Origin: Sideroxydans sp.
GTDB taxonomy: Bacteria > Pseudomonadota > Gammaproteobacteria > Burkholderiales > Gallionellaceae
Reading direction: 5' to 3'
NCBI GenBank assembly: GCA_013791855.1
Contig: VMTA01000045.1
Span: forward strand, 1-34,296
DNA: 34,296 nt
Position numbers and translations under genes: made by a program. Positions 8,348 to 18,863 of the stretch are shown one piece after another (the stretch's first letter is position 1; every line of letters begins with the position of its first letter). The notes under the pieces are model-generated. The model saw nothing but the letters and a program-made list of their open reading frames with translations, ran no database searches and had not been told where the DNA came from.

Positions 8348-8869
8348 ATGGCTAAAGCACAAGGTAAGAATCAGCAGCCCGAAGACAAAGGTGACGGCCT
8401 CATCGAAAAGATGATCCATGTGAACCGCGTCACCAAGGTGGTGAAGGGTGGTCGTATCATGGGTTTCGCGGCGCTCACAGTAGTGGGTGACGGCGATGGT
8501 CGCGTCGGCATGGGTAAGGGCAAATCCAAGGAAGTGCCGGTGGCTGTGCAGAAGGCGATGGAAGAATGTCGTCGCAAGCTGGTCAAGGTCAATCTGAAGG
8601 ATGGCACGTTGCATCACGCAGTGATCGGTCGTCATGGCGCCGCCAAGGTCGTTATGCTTCCTGCTTCCGAAGGTACCGGAATTATTGCCGGTGGCGCGAT
8701 GCGCGCTGTGTTCGAGGCGGTCGGTGTTCGCAACGTTCTGGCCAAGTGTCTTGGCTCCAACAATCCGTACAACGTCGTTCGTGCAACATTGAATGGTCTG
8801 CAGGCGCTGAATTCTCCGGCCGAGATTGCGGCCAAGCGTGGTAAGAGCGTCGAAGAGATCGCGGGGTAA
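8348..8869 (+). CDS. rpsE: 30S ribosomal protein S5
   Basis: S5, 173 residues (E. coli 167), lies at the mRNA entry site and influences decoding accuracy. The double-stranded RNA-binding fold is visible as [46 protein letters not shown], with the spectinomycin-contact loop VKGGR. The C-terminal domain contains the [31 protein letters not shown] motif. A short extra N-terminal segment ([10 protein letters not shown]) accounts for the added length. Confidence 0.97.
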   Translation: MAKAQGKNQQPEDKGDGLIEKMIHVNRVTKVVKGGRIMGFAALTVVGDGDGRVGMGKGKSKEVPVAVQKAMEECRRKLVKVNLKDGTLHHAVIGRHGAAKVVMLPASEGTGIIAGGAMRAVFEAVGVRNVLAKCLGSNNPYNVVRATLNGLQALNSPAEIAAKRGKSVEEIAG

Positions 8870-8871
8870 TC

Positions 8872-9057
8872 ATGGCTAAAGAAAAAACATTGAAGGTTAC
8901 GCAGGTCAAAGGCCTGATCGGAACTAAGCAGTCGCATCGCGACACCATTCGCGGTCTGGGTCTGCGCCGAATCAACCACACGGTTGTTCTGGAAGACACC
9001 CCGGCAGTACGCGGCATGATTAACAAGGTGTTCTACCTGGTCAAGTGCGAGGCATAA
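8872..9057 (+). CDS. rpmD: 50S ribosomal protein L30
   Basis: L30, 61 residues (E. coli 59). [46 protein letters not shown] is the whole family signature. The two bases between rpsE and rpmD, and the direct TAA-ATG junction with rplO, show tight translational coupling. Confidence 0.97.
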   Translation: MAKEKTLKVTQVKGLIGTKQSHRDTIRGLGLRRINHTVVLEDTPAVRGMINKVFYLVKCEA

Positions 9058-9492
9058 ATGGAACTCAATCAAATTAAACCTGCCGATGGCGCCAAGCATT
9101 ACAAGCGTCGTGTTGGTCGTGGTATCGGCTCCGGCCTGGGTAAGACTGCTGGTCGTGGCCACAAGGGTCAAAAGTCACGTGCTGGCGGTTTCCACAAAGT
9201 GGGCTTTGAAGGCGGTCAGATGCCTTTGCAGCGTCGTCTGCCCAAGCGCGGCTTCGTTTCCCTGACTCGCAATGACACAGCGCAAGTTCGCTTGTCCGAT
9301 CTGGAAAAAATGCCCGTCGATACCATCGACCTGTTGGCTTTGAAGCAGGCTGGTGTGGTTGCGGCGACAGCTCTGGGTGCCAAGGTTATTCTGGCTGGTG
9401 AGCTCACTCGTGCGGTCAAGCTGCAGGGTTTGCTGTTGACCAAGGGCGCTCGCGCCGCTGTAGAAGCTGCCGGTGGCAGCATCGCAGAATAA
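9058..9492 (+). CDS. rplO: 50S ribosomal protein L15
   Basis: L15, 144 residues, the same length as E. coli L15. [44 protein letters not shown] is the glycine/basic extension that threads through 23S rRNA; the C-terminal domain ends in [14 protein letters not shown]. It directly follows the rpmD stop and precedes secY by 9 bases. Confidence 0.97.
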   Translation: MELNQIKPADGAKHYKRRVGRGIGSGLGKTAGRGHKGQKSRAGGFHKVGFEGGQMPLQRRLPKRGFVSLTRNDTAQVRLSDLEKMPVDTIDLLALKQAGVVAATALGAKVILAGELTRAVKLQGLLLTKGARAAVEAAGGSIAE

Positions 9493-9501
9493 GGATAGTC
9501 T

Positions 9502-10797
9502 GTGAGCGCTGTAGCCAAGAGTAAATACGGTGATTTGAGCAAGCGCCTCTGGTTCTTGCTTGGGGCGCTGGTGGTGTACCGCATCGGTGCGCACATCCCG
9601 GTGCCGGGTATCGACCCGAACGTTCTGGCCGATCTGTTCAAGCAGCAGCAAGGCGGTATCCTTGGCATGTTCAACATGTTCTCGGGTGGTGCGCTCGAAC
9701 GGTTCACTATTCTGGCGCTGGGCATCATGCCGTACATCTCTGCATCGATCATCATGCAGTTGGCGTCGATCGCAGTGCCGCACTTGGAGCAGTTGAAGAA
9801 GGAAGGCGAAGCCGGACGCCGCAAGATCACCCAGTACACACGTTACGGTACGCTGGTGTTGGCTTTGTTCCAGTCATTCGGTATCGCGGTGATGTTGCAG
9901 TCGCAGAAGGATCTGGTGCTCGAGCCGGGCATGATGTTCCAGATGACGACGGTGGTGACCCTGGTTACCGGCACGATGTTCCTGATGTGGCTGGGTGAGC
10001 AGATCACCGAGCGCGGGTTGGGTAACGGTATCTCGCTGATCATCTTCGCGGGTATTGCGGCAGGTCTGCCTAGTGCGATCGGCAACACTCTGGAAATGGC
10101 ACGCACCGGAGCGTTCTCCGTGCCGCTGGTCTTGGCTCTGTTCTTTGGTGCCATCGCCGTCACGGCACTGGTGGTGTTCGTGGAGCGCGGTCAGCGCAAG
10201 GTGTTGGTGAATTATGCCAAACGTCAGGTGGGTAACAAGATCATGGGTGGCCAGAGCTCGCATCTGCCGCTGAAGCTGAATATGGCCGGTGTGATCCCGC
10301 CGATCTTCGCTTCCAGCATCATCCTGTTCCCGGCGACTTTGGCGGGCTGGTTCGGCAGTGGTAGCAGCATGACCTGGTTGAAGGATGTGAGCGACAAGCT
10401 GGCTCCCGGACAGCCGATCTATGTGATGTTTTATGCAGCTGCGATCATCTTCTTTTGCTTCTTTTACACCGCGCTGGTGTTCAGTCCAAAAGAGACCGCG
10501 GACAATTTGAAGAAAAGCGGTGCGTTCCTTCCGGGGATACGTCCGGGTGACCAGACTGCGCGCTATATCGAGAAGATCATGCTGCGTCTGACCATGGTGG
10601 GTGCGGTGTACATCACGCTGGTTTGTCTGTTGCCCGAGTTTTTGGTGGTCAAGTGGAATGTGCCGTTCTATTTCGGTGGTACGTCGCTCTTGATCCTGGT
10701 TGTGGTGACTATGGATTTCATGGCGCAAGTGCAGTCTTACTTGATGACCCACCAATATGAAAGCCTGTTGAAGAAGGCTAATTTTAAAGCCGGTTAA
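9502..10797 (+). CDS. secY: Protein translocase subunit SecY
   Basis: SecY, 431 residues, is the pore-forming subunit of the SecYEG translocon in the inner membrane. Ten hydrophobic segments can be followed from [21 protein letters not shown] to the final helix ending [37 protein letters not shown] (TM2) and the cytoplasmic loop with [19 protein letters not shown] are diagnostic. It begins with GTG preceded by AAGGA. Placement at the end of the spc block is standard. The next gene is rpmJ, without infA. Confidence 0.97.
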   Translation: MSAVAKSKYGDLSKRLWFLLGALVVYRIGAHIPVPGIDPNVLADLFKQQQGGILGMFNMFSGGALERFTILALGIMPYISASIIMQLASIAVPHLEQLKKEGEAGRRKITQYTRYGTLVLALFQSFGIAVMLQSQKDLVLEPGMMFQMTTVVTLVTGTMFLMWLGEQITERGLGNGISLIIFAGIAAGLPSAIGNTLEMARTGAFSVPLVLALFFGAIAVTALVVFVERGQRKVLVNYAKRQVGNKIMGGQSSHLPLKLNMAGVIPPIFASSIILFPATLAGWFGSGSSMTWLKDVSDKLAPGQPIYVMFYAAAIIFFCFFYTALVFSPKETADNLKKSGAFLPGIRPGDQTARYIEKIMLRLTMVGAVYITLVCLLPEFLVVKWNVPFYFGGTSLLILVVVTMDFMAQVQSYLMTHQYESLLKKANFKAG

Positions 10798-10873
10798 ACG
10801 GTAGAAGCATCGCTGGATACTTTAGCTATATGCCAAGTACATGGCTTTGAATTGAAGAAGCAAGGAGAAACAA

Positions 10874-10990
10874 ATGAAAGTCCAAGCATCCGTAAAGAAA
10901 ATGTGCCGCAATTGCAAGATCGTGCGTCGCAACCGTGTGGTCCGTGTGATCTGCAGCAGCGATCCTCGCCACAAACAGCGCCAGGGTTGA
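10874..10990 (+). CDS. rpmJ: 50S ribosomal protein L36
   Basis: L36, 38 residues, a small zinc-ribbon 50S protein. It reads [20 protein letters not shown], then [18 protein letters not shown]. The zinc ligands Cys11, Cys14, Cys27 and His32 are all present. AAGGAG lies 7 bases before the ATG. The 76 bases between secY and this gene hold only the ribosome-binding site and no infA. Confidence 0.97.
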   Translation: MKVQASVKKMCRNCKIVRRNRVVRVICSSDPRHKQRQG

Positions 10991-11020
10991 TTGAGTACAA
11001 TCGCCGCTGGATGTTAGAAT
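10991..11020 (+). promoter_or_regulatory. Candidate promoter of the alpha operon
   Basis: A -35 of TTGAGT (10991-10996), an 18-base spacer and -10 TAGAAT (11015-11020) lie between rpmJ and rpsM, directly after the rpmJ stop. The discriminator (TCGCAAC) is less GC-rich than at the S10 and spc promoters. It may supplement read-through from the spc promoter. Confidence 0.45.
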
Positions 11021-11049
11021 TCGCAACTTTTGAACGATAGGGTAGCTGC

Positions 11050-11415
11050 ATGGCTCGTATTGCCGGTGTAAACATTCCAAACCATCAACACGCAGTGATT
11101 GCGTTGACAGCCATTTATGGCATCGGACGCACACGTGCGCAGCAGATCTGTGCTGCAGCAGGCGTGTTGACTTCTTCCAAGATGAAAGACATCAGCGATT
11201 CCGAAATGGAAAAGCTGCGCGATGAAGTCGCCAAGTTCACCGTTGAGGGTGACCTGCGTCGTGAAGTCACCATGAATATCAAGCGCCTGATGGATATGGG
11301 CTGCTACCGTGGTTTGCGTCATCGTCGCGGCTTGCCGAGCCGTGGTCAGCGTACCCGCACCAATGCACGCACCCGTAAAGGTCCGCGTAAATCCATCGCT
11401 GGCGCGAAAAAGTAA
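11050..11415 (+). CDS. rpsM: 30S ribosomal protein S13
   Basis: S13, 121 residues (E. coli 118), in the 30S head, forming intersubunit bridges and touching P-site t[37 protein letters not shown] is the helix-two-turn-helix start. [28 protein letters not shown] is the conserved basic tail. First gene of the alpha block. Confidence 0.97.
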   Translation: MARIAGVNIPNHQHAVIALTAIYGIGRTRAQQICAAAGVLTSSKMKDISDSEMEKLRDEVAKFTVEGDLRREVTMNIKRLMDMGCYRGLRHRRGLPSRGQRTRTNARTRKGPRKSIAGAKK

Positions 11416-11435
11416 TTAAGTAGAGGACAGCAGAC

Positions 11436-11825
<390 letters not shown>

Positions 11826-11837
11826 GGAGTATCGATC

Positions 11838-12467
11838 TTGGCTAGAAATCTTGATGCAAAGTGCCGTAAGTGCCGTCGCGAAGGCGAGAAGCTGTTTCTG
11901 AAGGCAGAGAAGTGTTTTACCGACAAATGTGCGGTCGAGCGTCGTGCGTATCCTCCCGGTCAGCACGGTCAGCGCCGTAACCAGCGCATGTCCGAGTACG
12001 GTGGCCAGCTGCGTGAAAAGCAGAAGGTCCGTCGTATCTACGGGATCCTGGAAGGCCAGTTCCGTCTGATCTACAAGCGTGCAACTACCGCCAAGGGCAT
12101 TACCGGCGAGAACCTGTTGCAACTGCTGGAATCCCGTTTGGACAACGTCGCCTATCGTATGGGCTTCGGCGGTTCTCGTGCTGAAGCACGTCAGACCGTG
12201 CGTCACAACAGCATTCTGGTCAACGGCAAGCGTGTGAACATCCCTTCTTACATCGTTAAGCCGGGTGATGTGGTCGAAGTCAACGAGAAGTCTCGCGCAC
12301 AACTGCGTCTGAAGGCATCTCTGGACGCGGCAGCGCAGCGCGGTTTTCCGGAATGGCTGGATGTGGATGCCAAGGCATTCAAGGGCACCTTCAAGGCTGT
12401 TCCGCAGCGTACCGAATTGCCTGCAACCATCAATGAGCACCTCATTGTCGAGTTGTATTCCAAGTAA
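11838..12467 (+). CDS. rpsD: 30S ribosomal protein S4, zinc-binding form, TTG start
   Basis: S4, 209 residues, nucleates 30S assembly; in E. coli it also represses the alpha operon. The start codon is TTG, 8 bases after AAGGAG (11824-11829). The N-terminus has Cys9, Cys12, Cys26 and Cys31, the positions of the zinc ligands of Thermus-type S4, followed by the [10 protein letters not shown] loop. The S4 RNA-binding domain with [40 protein letters not shown] follows. E. coli S4 lacks this cysteine set. The rare start codon may throttle the autoregulator. Confidence 0.97.
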   Translation: MARNLDAKCRKCRREGEKLFLKAEKCFTDKCAVERRAYPPGQHGQRRNQRMSEYGGQLREKQKVRRIYGILEGQFRLIYKRATTAKGITGENLLQLLESRLDNVAYRMGFGGSRAEARQTVRHNSILVNGKRVNIPSYIVKPGDVVEVNEKSRAQLRLKASLDAAAQRGFPEWLDVDAKAFKGTFKAVPQRTELPATINEHLIVELYSK

Positions 12468-12484
12468 TCAACGCGGAGTCGCAT

Positions 12485-13459
12485 ATGCCTACAAATAATC
12501 TGTTGAAGCCTCGCATCATCGACGTCCAGAACATCTCCGCCACTCAGGCGCGTGTTGTGATGGAGCCGTTCGAGCGCGGCTACGGCCATACGCTGGGCAA
12601 TGCCCTGCGTCGCATCCTGCTGTCTTCCATGCCCGGCTATGCCGTGACAGAAGTGAAGATCGCCGGTGTGCTGCACGAATACTCCCCGATCGACGGTGTG
12701 CAGGAAGACGTGGTCGAGATCCTGTTGAACCTGAAGGGGCTGGTTCTGAAGCTGCACGGTGCGCCTGAGGCCACACTGCAACTGAAGAAGTCCGGCGCCG
12801 GCGTGGTCACTGCTGCCGACATCGAAGTCGATGCCGACACCGAAGTGATCAACCCCAACCATGTCATCGCCCACCTCACGGCAGGCGGTAAGTTGGACAT
12901 GGAGATCAAGATCGAGCAAGGTCGCGGTTATGTTTCCGCTATCTCGCGTCAGCAGCCGGGTGCGGCGACACGTCCGGTGGGCCACATCGCCCTGGATGCT
13001 TCGTTCAGCCCGATCTCGCGCGTCAGCTATGCAGTCGAGAGCGCTCGCGTCGAGCAGCGTACCGACTTGGACAAGCTGATCTTTGACATCGAGACCAACA
13101 GTGCCATCGATCCGGAAGAAGCCATCCGTTACGCAGCGCGTATCCTGGTTGAGCAGTTCTCCGTGTTCGCAGCACTGGAAGGCACACCGGCTCCGGTCGA
13201 GAAGCCCGCTGCACCGAAGGTTGATCCGATGCTGCTGCGTCCGGTCGATGATCTGGAACTGACTCCGCGCTCTTCGAACTGTTTGAAGGCACAGAGCATC
13301 CATTACATCGGCGACCTGATCCAGTACACCGAAGCCGACCTGCTGCGCACCCCGAATCTGGGCCGCAAATCTCTTAACGAGATCAAGCAAGTGCTGGCCG
13401 AACACGACTTGTCGCTGGGTATCAAGCTGGAAAACTGGACGGCAGTGGCCGAGAAATAA
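12485..13459 (+). CDS. rpoA: RNA polymerase subunit alpha
   Basis: The alpha subunit, 324 residues (E. coli 329). The N-terminal dimerisation domain (about 1-235) contains the [25 protein letters not shown] block. A Pro/Ala linker (235-247) leads to the C-terminal domain with [25 protein letters not shown]. Arg262 corresponds to E. coli Arg265, the key UP-element and activator contact. It is embedded in the alpha operon between rpsD and rplQ as usual. Confidence 0.97.
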   Translation: MPTNNLLKPRIIDVQNISATQARVVMEPFERGYGHTLGNALRRILLSSMPGYAVTEVKIAGVLHEYSPIDGVQEDVVEILLNLKGLVLKLHGAPEATLQLKKSGAGVVTAADIEVDADTEVINPNHVIAHLTAGGKLDMEIKIEQGRGYVSAISRQQPGAATRPVGHIALDASFSPISRVSYAVESARVEQRTDLDKLIFDIETNSAIDPEEAIRYAARILVEQFSVFAALEGTPAPVEKPAAPKVDPMLLRPVDDLELTPRSSNCLKAQSIHYIGDLIQYTEADLLRTPNLGRKSLNEIKQVLAEHDLSLGIKLENWTAVAEK

Positions 13460-13504
13460 AGCTCGCCCGGTAGACACCGGGTCAGAAAGCAAGAGAGGAA
13501 AATC

Positions 13505-13897
13505 ATGCGTCACCGTTTAGGACTTAGAAAACTCAACCGCACCAGCAGCCACCGTCTGGCTATGTTGCGCAATATGACCGTTTCGTTGCTGCGTCACGAA
13601 GCGATCAAGACCACCTTGCCGAAGGCCAAGGAACTGCGCCGTGTGGCAGAGCCTATCCTGACGCTGGGCAAGAACCCAAGCTTGGCCAATCGTCGTCTGG
13701 CGTTCGCCCGTCTGCGTGACCGCGAGATGGTCACCAAGTTGTTCGACGAACTCGGCCCGCGCTATGCAACACGCAACGGCGGCTACTCGCGCATCCTGAA
13801 GTTCGGTTTCCGCAAGGGCGACAATGCTCCTATGGCACTGATCGAACTGGTGGATCGTCCGACAGCAGCAGAAGCAGTGGAAGTAGCTGGCGAGTAA
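13505..13897 (+). CDS. rplQ: 50S ribosomal protein L17
   Basis: L17, 130 residues (E. coli 127), near the exit tunnel. It starts [24 protein letters not shown], with the [25 protein letters not shown]-terminal motif. A small hairpin (13466-13471 with 13476-13481, loop AGAC) lies in the rpoA-rplQ gap. It is the last gene of the ribosomal cluster, followed by a strong terminator. Confidence 0.97.
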   Translation: MRHRLGLRKLNRTSSHRLAMLRNMTVSLLRHEAIKTTLPKAKELRRVAEPILTLGKNPSLANRRLAFARLRDREMVTKLFDELGPRYATRNGGYSRILKFGFRKGDNAPMALIELVDRPTAAEAVEVAGE

Positions 13898-13916
13898 GTT
13901 TAGCTACACGCCATAG

Positions 13917-13944
13917 AAAAGGCCGGGATCGTCCCGGCCTTTTT
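13917..13944 (+). terminator. Bidirectional intrinsic terminator between rplQ and uvrA
   Basis: The stem runs from 13917-13928 to 13932-13943 (12 bp, eight of them in the GC-rich core GGCCGGGA) with a 3-base loop. It is followed by T's on the + strand, and the A-run on the left gives TTTT on the - strand. It can end both the ribosomal cluster and convergent uvrA. A second hairpin (13958-13965 with 13971-13978) lies between it and the uvrA stop. Confidence 0.9.
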
Positions 13945-13984
13945 CATTTCTTGGCTAGCGACCGGTATCGCCGGTCGCCGTTCA

Positions 13985-16804
13985 TCACTTGCCCAATAGC
14001 TTCTTCAGGTAAGGCCCGGTCACACTGTCATTGTCCGCCGCGATGTCCTTGGGCGAACCCTGCGACACGATGCGCCCGCCGCCTTCGCCACCCTCCGGCC
14101 CCATGTCGATCACCCAGTCAGCAGTCTTGATTACGTCCAGATTGTGCTCGATGATCACCAGCGTATTACCCTGGTCGCGCAAAGTGTGGATCACCTTCAG
14201 CAGCATATCGATATCATGGAAATGCAGGCCTGTGGTCGGCTCGTCGAGGATGTAGAGCGTGCGGCCTGTATCGCGCTTGGACAGTTCCAGCGAGAGTTTC
14301 ACACGTTGTGCTTCACCGCCTGAAAGCGTGGTCGCACTCTGTCCGAGCGTGATGTAACCCAACCCGACATCCAGCAACGTCTGCAGCTTGCGTTTGATCA
14401 CCGGCACAGCATTGAAGAACGCATGCGCGTGCTCCACTGTCATGTCTAGCACCTGATGGATGTTCTGTCCCTTGTACAGCACTTCCAGCGTCTCGCGGTT
14501 GTAGCGCTGGCCGTGGCACACATCGCATGGCACATACACATCCGGCAAAAAGTGCATCTCAACCTTGATCACGCCGTCGCCCTGGCACGACTCGCAGCGT
14601 CCGCCCTTCACGTTGAACGAGAAACGTCCCGGCCCGTAACCGCGCTCGCGCGAGGTCGGCACGCCGGAGAACAGGTCACGTATCGGTGTGAACAACCCAG
14701 TGTAGGTCGCAGGATTAGAGCGCGGCGTGCGCCCGATGGGTGACTGATCCACACTGATCACCTTGTCGAAGAACTCCAATCCCTCGATCTCGCGATGCGG
14801 CGCGGGTACGGCATTGCTGCCGTACAGGTGTTGTGCCACGGCGTTGTACAAGGTGTCGTTGATGAGTGTGGATTTGCCCGATCCGGACACGCCTGCCACA
14901 CAGGTCAGTAATCCGACTGGCAGATCCAGGGTCACATCTTTCAGGTTGTTGCCCGACGCGCCGATGATCTTCAACCTGCGCTCGGGATCGGGCTTGCGAT
15001 AGGTTTTGGGTGGCTTGATGGTCTTGCGGCCGGACAGGTAATCGCCGGTCAGCGAACTCGGGTTGGCGATCACTTCCTCTGCCGTGCCTTGTGCCACCAC
15101 CATGCCGCCGTGTTCGCCCGCGCCCGGCCCCATATCCACCACATAGTCGGCGGTGCGTATCGCGTCCTCGTCATGCTCCACCACGATCACGCTGTTGCCC
15201 ATATCGCGCAGACGCTTCAATGTATCCAGCAAGCGGTCATTGTCGCGCTGGTGCAAACCGATGGAAGGCTCATCTAGCACATACATCACGCCGGTCAAGC
15301 CCGAACCGATCTGCGATGCCAAGCGGATGCGCTGCGCCTCGCCGCCGGAGAGCGTCTCGGCAGAACGTTCCAGTGAAAGATATTCGAGACCCACGTTGTT
15401 CAGGAAGGTCAGGCGGCTGGCGATCTCCTGCACGATCTTCTCGGCGATGGCCTGCTTGTTGCCCGGCAGCTGTACGTTGCTGAAGAAAGTCAGTGCCTGC
15501 TTCAGCGGCAACGCACTCAACTCAAAGATGGTGCGATCAGCCACGCGCACATGACGAGCTTCTTCGCGCAGACGCGTACCTTTGCATTCGGTGCATGCAC
15601 AGCTGTTCAGGAATTTCGCTAGTTCCTCGCGTACCGTGGGCGACTCCGTCTCTTTGTAACGACGCTCCAGGTTGTTCACGATGCCCTCGAACGGATGCTC
15701 GCGCAGTATCTTCTTGCCGCGCTCGTTCAGGTAGGTGAAGGCGATCTCGTCGTTGCCGCTGCCGTACAGCACCACAGTCTGGGTCTTCTCGGGCAGGCTC
15801 TCGAAAGACTGTTCCAGATCGAAATCGTAATGTTTGGCCAGACTATCCAGCATCTGGAAATAGAACTGATTGCGTCGATCCCAGCCCTTGATTGCGCCGC
15901 CAGAGAGCGACAGATTGGGGAAGGCCACGATGCGTGCCGGATCGAAGAACGAGATCACGCCCAAGCCGTCGCACTTCGGGCAAGCGCCCATCGGACTGTT
16001 GAACGAGAACAGGCGCGGCTCCAACTCCTGCAGAGAATAGTTGCAGATCGGGCAGGCGAACTTGGCTGAGAACAGGTGTTCCTTGCCGGAATCCATCTCC
16101 ACCGCCAGTGCGCGACCGTCCGCGTGGCGCAATGCGGTTTCAAACGACTCCGCCAGCCGTTGTTTGATGTCAGCGGTCACTTTCAATCTATCCACCACGA
16201 TCTCGATGGTGTGCTTGGAGTTCTTCGCCAGCTTGGGCAGGTTGTCCATCTCGCACACCTTGCCGTTCACACGCAGCCGCACAAAACCCTGCGCACGCAG
16301 CTCGTCGAACAGATCCAGCTGCTCACCCTTGCGTCCCACCACCACAGGCGACAGGATCATCACCTTGGTGCCTTCCGGCAATGCCAGCACCGAGTCCACC
16401 ATCTGCCCGACCGACTGGGCCTGCAACACGATGTCATGCTGCGGGCAATGCGGATCGCCCGCACGCGCAAACAGCAGACGCAGGTAATCGTGGATCTCGG
16501 TCACTGTACCCACCGTCGAGCGCGGGTTGTGTGAGGTCGCCTTCTGCTCGATGGCGATGGCAGGCGAAAGCCCCTCGATCAGATCGACGTCGGGTTTTTC
16601 CATCAACTGCAGGAATTGGCGCGCATATGCCGAAAGCGATTCCACATAGCGCCGCTGCCCCTCGGCATACAGCGTATCGAACGCGAGCGAGGACTTGCCA
16701 GAACCGGAAAGGCCGGTGATCACCACCAGTTGATTGCGGGGCAGATCGAGGCTGATGTTCTTGAGATTGTGGGTGCGTGCACCGCGTATCTTGATGTATT
16801 CCAT
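13985..16804 (-). CDS. uvrA: Excinuclease ABC subunit A
   Basis: UvrA, 939 residues (E. coli 940), is the damage-sensing ATPase of nucleotide excision repair. It has two ABC modules: Walker A at residues 31-38 (GLSGSGKS) and again as GVSGSGKST in the second half, two LSGGEAQR signatures, and DEPS/DEPT Walker B motifs. The zinc modules are seen as CPIC...CPKC and CESC...CDVC. The start [16 protein letters not shown] aligns with E. coli. There is no clear Shine-Dalgarno before the ATG and no recognisable LexA box upstream. It converges on rplQ and diverges from the transporter gene. Confidence 0.97.
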   Translation of the reverse strand: MEYIKIRGARTHNLKNISLDLPRNQLVVITGLSGSGKSSLAFDTLYAEGQRRYVESLSAYARQFLQLMEKPDVDLIEGLSPAIAIEQKATSHNPRSTVGTVTEIHDYLRLLFARAGDPHCPQHDIVLQAQSVGQMVDSVLALPEGTKVMILSPVVVGRKGEQLDLFDELRAQGFVRLRVNGKVCEMDNLPKLAKNSKHTIEIVVDRLKVTADIKQRLAESFETALRHADGRALAVEMDSGKEHLFSAKFACPICNYSLQELEPRLFSFNSPMGACPKCDGLGVISFFDPARIVAFPNLSLSGGAIKGWDRRNQFYFQMLDSLAKHYDFDLEQSFESLPEKTQTVVLYGSGNDEIAFTYLNERGKKILREHPFEGIVNNLERRYKETESPTVREELAKFLNSCACTECKGTRLREEARHVRVADRTIFELSALPLKQALTFFSNVQLPGNKQAIAEKIVQEIASRLTFLNNVGLEYLSLERSAETLSGGEAQRIRLASQIGSGLTGVMYVLDEPSIGLHQRDNDRLLDTLKRLRDMGNSVIVVEHDEDAIRTADYVVDMGPGAGEHGGMVVAQGTAEEVIANPSSLTGDYLSGRKTIKPPKTYRKPDPERRLKIIGASGNNLKDVTLDLPVGLLTCVAGVSGSGKSTLINDTLYNAVAQHLYGSNAVPAPHREIEGLEFFDKVISVDQSPIGRTPRSNPATYTGLFTPIRDLFSGVPTSRERGYGPGRFSFNVKGGRCESCQGDGVIKVEMHFLPDVYVPCDVCHGQRYNRETLEVLYKGQNIHQVLDMTVEHAHAFFNAVPVIKRKLQTLLDVGLGYITLGQSATTLSGGEAQRVKLSLELSKRDTGRTLYILDEPTTGLHFHDIDMLLKVIHTLRDQGNTLVIIEHNLDVIKTADWVIDMGPEGGEGGGRIVSQGSPKDIAADNDSVTGPYLKKLLGK

Positions 16805-16836
16805 GTGAGGCAGAGGACCAATAAAAACGACCTGCC

Positions 16837-16865
16837 AATATACGCGAAAACGGGTGCTTACCCAA
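16837..16865 (-). promoter_or_regulatory. Candidate uvrA promoter
   Basis: On the minus strand, a -35 of TTGGGT (16860-16865), a 17-base spacer and -10 TATATT (16837-16842). The predicted start is near 16830, giving a leader of about 26 bases. No CTG-N10-CAG palindrome was seen around it. Confidence 0.4.
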
Positions 16866-16927
16866 CAGCAGTGTCCGGATGGAAAGTGGGGATTGCGGCG
16901 ACAGGGATGGGAGTGGGTTGGCTATCA

Positions 16928-16957
16928 GGCGTATAGCCAGACCTGTTAACATACGCC
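16928..16957 (+). promoter_or_regulatory. Inverted repeat over the yajR promoter region
   Basis: GGCGTAT (16928-16934) and ATACGCC (16951-16957) form a 7-bp inverted repeat with a 16-base centre. The centre and right arm contain an extended -10-like sequence (TG at 16944, TAACAT 16947-16952), 33 bases before the yajR ATG. An overlapping small hairpin uses 16920-16925 with 16933-16938. It is a possible operator; there is no convincing -35. Confidence 0.3.
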
Positions 16958-16984
16958 CCTTCCGAAACCCCGATTTTCAGCTTC

Positions 16985-18361
16985 ATGTCCGCTTCAGATT
17001 CCGCAATGACCCCGTTCGAGCGCCGTGCCAGTATCGGCCTCGCGAGCATCTATGGCCTGCGCATGCTGGGCCTGTTCATCATCCTGCCCATCTTCGCTTT
17101 GTATGCCGAAGAGTTGCCGGGCGGGGAGAGCCATTTCCTGATCGGGGTGGCGCTGGGGGCTTACGGTCTGACGCAGGCGATCCTGCAGATCCCGGCGGGT
17201 TGGTTGTCGGACCGTTACGGGCGCAAGCCCATTATCATCATCGGTTTGTTGCTGTTCGCGGCGGGCAGTTTCATCGCTGCCTCGGCGGACGATATCTACT
17301 GGATCATCGCCGGACGCGTGATCCAGGGCGCAGGAGCGATCAATGCCGCGGTGATGGCGCTGACGGCAGACCTGACGCGCGAGGAGCATCGCACCAAGGC
17401 GATGGCGATGATAGGCATGACCATCGGTGTGACGTTCTCGCTGTCGATGGTTTTGTCGCCGTTGCTGTACAAGTCCATCGGCATGTCGGGCATGTTCGAG
17501 CTGACCGGCGTGCTGGCCTTCGTGTCCATCGCGATGGTGTTGTGGTACATCCCGCAGCCGCGCATCACACGTTTCCATTCCGATACCGAGGCGAACACCA
17601 GCAAGCTGAAGGAAGTGTTGCACAACGCCGACCTGCTACGCATGGACTTCGGCGTGTTCACTTTGCACGCGATCCTGATGTCGGTGTTCATGCAGGTGCC
17701 GTTCATCCTGCGCGCGAACGGACTGGATGCGGCGCACCAGTGGCAGGTGTATCTGCCGGTGATGCTGATCGCTTTCGTGCTGATGGTGCCGCCCATCATC
17801 ATCGCGGAGAAGAAAGCAAAACTGAAGCAGGTGTTCATGGTGGCCATCGGTCTGGCGGCGCTCGCGCAACTGGGCATCCTGTTCCTGCAGGATAGTCTGT
17901 GGGGCATGGCGCTCACGTTGCTGGTGTTCTTCACCGCCTTCAACGTGCTGGAAGCGACGCAGCCCTCCATCGTCAGCAAGATCGCGCCGCTGGCGTCCAA
18001 GGGCACGGCGATGGGCGTATTCAGCAGCGTACAGTTCCTGGGCGCGTTCTTCGGTTCGGCCATGGGTGGTTTGTTGATGCAGCTGTACGGTGGCAATGCG
18101 GTGCTGATCTTCGCGGTGGCGATGCTGCTGGTGTGGTTGGTGGTGGCATCCGGCATGCGAGCGCCGGAGCCTCTGATGACGAAGATGTATCACCTGCCCG
18201 AGATGGATGATGCGGCGGCGAGCACATTGCGCCTGTCTCTGGCACAATTGCGCGGCGTACGCGAGGTGCTGGTGGTGGCGAGCGAGCAGATCGCCTGCAT
18301 CAAAGTGGAAATGGGCGGATTCGACGAAGACGCGATAGAACAATTAGTGAAGGGAGCATGA
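16985..18361 (+). CDS. yajR: YajR-type MFS transporter
   Basis: A 458-residue inner-membrane transporter of the major facilitator superfamily, similar along its length to E. coli YajR (454). About 12 hydrophobic segments are visible. MFS motif A is at residues 72-83 ([12 protein letters not shown]), with the linked [18 protein letters not shown] segment also found in YajR. After the last helix a soluble C-terminal domain (about 390-458, [10 protein letters not shown]...[19 protein letters not shown]) has the ferredoxin-like pattern of the YajR YAM domain. The substrate is unknown. It is followed by ssb after one base, so the two probably share a transcript. Confidence 0.85.
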   Translation: MSASDSAMTPFERRASIGLASIYGLRMLGLFIILPIFALYAEELPGGESHFLIGVALGAYGLTQAILQIPAGWLSDRYGRKPIIIIGLLLFAAGSFIAASADDIYWIIAGRVIQGAGAINAAVMALTADLTREEHRTKAMAMIGMTIGVTFSLSMVLSPLLYKSIGMSGMFELTGVLAFVSIAMVLWYIPQPRITRFHSDTEANTSKLKEVLHNADLLRMDFGVFTLHAILMSVFMQVPFILRANGLDAAHQWQVYLPVMLIAFVLMVPPIIIAEKKAKLKQVFMVAIGLAALAQLGILFLQDSLWGMALTLLVFFTAFNVLEATQPSIVSKIAPLASKGTAMGVFSSVQFLGAFFGSAMGGLLMQLYGGNAVLIFAVAMLLVWLVVASGMRAPEPLMTKMYHLPEMDDAAASTLRLSLAQLRGVREVLVVASEQIACIKVEMGGFDEDAIEQLVKGA

Positions 18362-18362
18362 G

Positions 18363-18830
18363 ATGTCAGTGAATAAAGCAATTCTGGTGGGCCGTCTGGG
18401 TAAAGACCCGGAGACCCGTTATATGACTAGCGGCGAAGCAGTGACCAACGTCACACTGGCGACTTCCGAGAACTATAAAGACAAGAGCGGCGAGAAGCAG
18501 GAACGCACCGAATGGCACAACCTGGTGTTCTATCGCCGTCTGGCCGAGATCGCCGGTGAATATCTGAAGAAGGGTTCGCAGATATATGTCGAAGGCCGCA
18601 TCCAGACCCGCAAGTGGCAGGACAAGGAAGGCAAGGACCGTTACACCACCGAGATCGTGGTGAACGAGATGAAGATGCTGGGCGGCAAGGCTGGCGGCGG
18701 TGGCAGCTTCGAAGTGATGGACGACGGCAGCTCTTCCGCACCGGCACGCAGTGCGCCGGCGGCACGTCCCGCTGCAGCACCTGCGGCGAAGGGCAACTTC
18801 GACAACTTCGACGACGATATCCCGTTCTAA
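18363..18830 (+). CDS. ssb: Single-stranded DNA-binding protein
   Basis: SSB, 155 residues, coats single-stranded DNA in replication, repair and recombination. The OB fold occupies about 1-110 ([54 protein letters not shown]). It is followed by a Gly/Ser/Ala/Pro linker and the acidic tip DDDIPF that recruits partner proteins. AGGGAG lies at the end of yajR. The position near uvrA and yajR groups a repair gene with a replication gene. Confidence 0.96.
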   Translation: MSVNKAILVGRLGKDPETRYMTSGEAVTNVTLATSENYKDKSGEKQERTEWHNLVFYRRLAEIAGEYLKKGSQIYVEGRIQTRKWQDKEGKDRYTTEIVVNEMKMLGGKAGGGGSFEVMDDGSSSAPARSAPAARPAAAPAAKGNFDNFDDDIPF

Positions 18831-18863
18831 GGGGTACGTTTAGAAACACTTCAAGCAACACCC

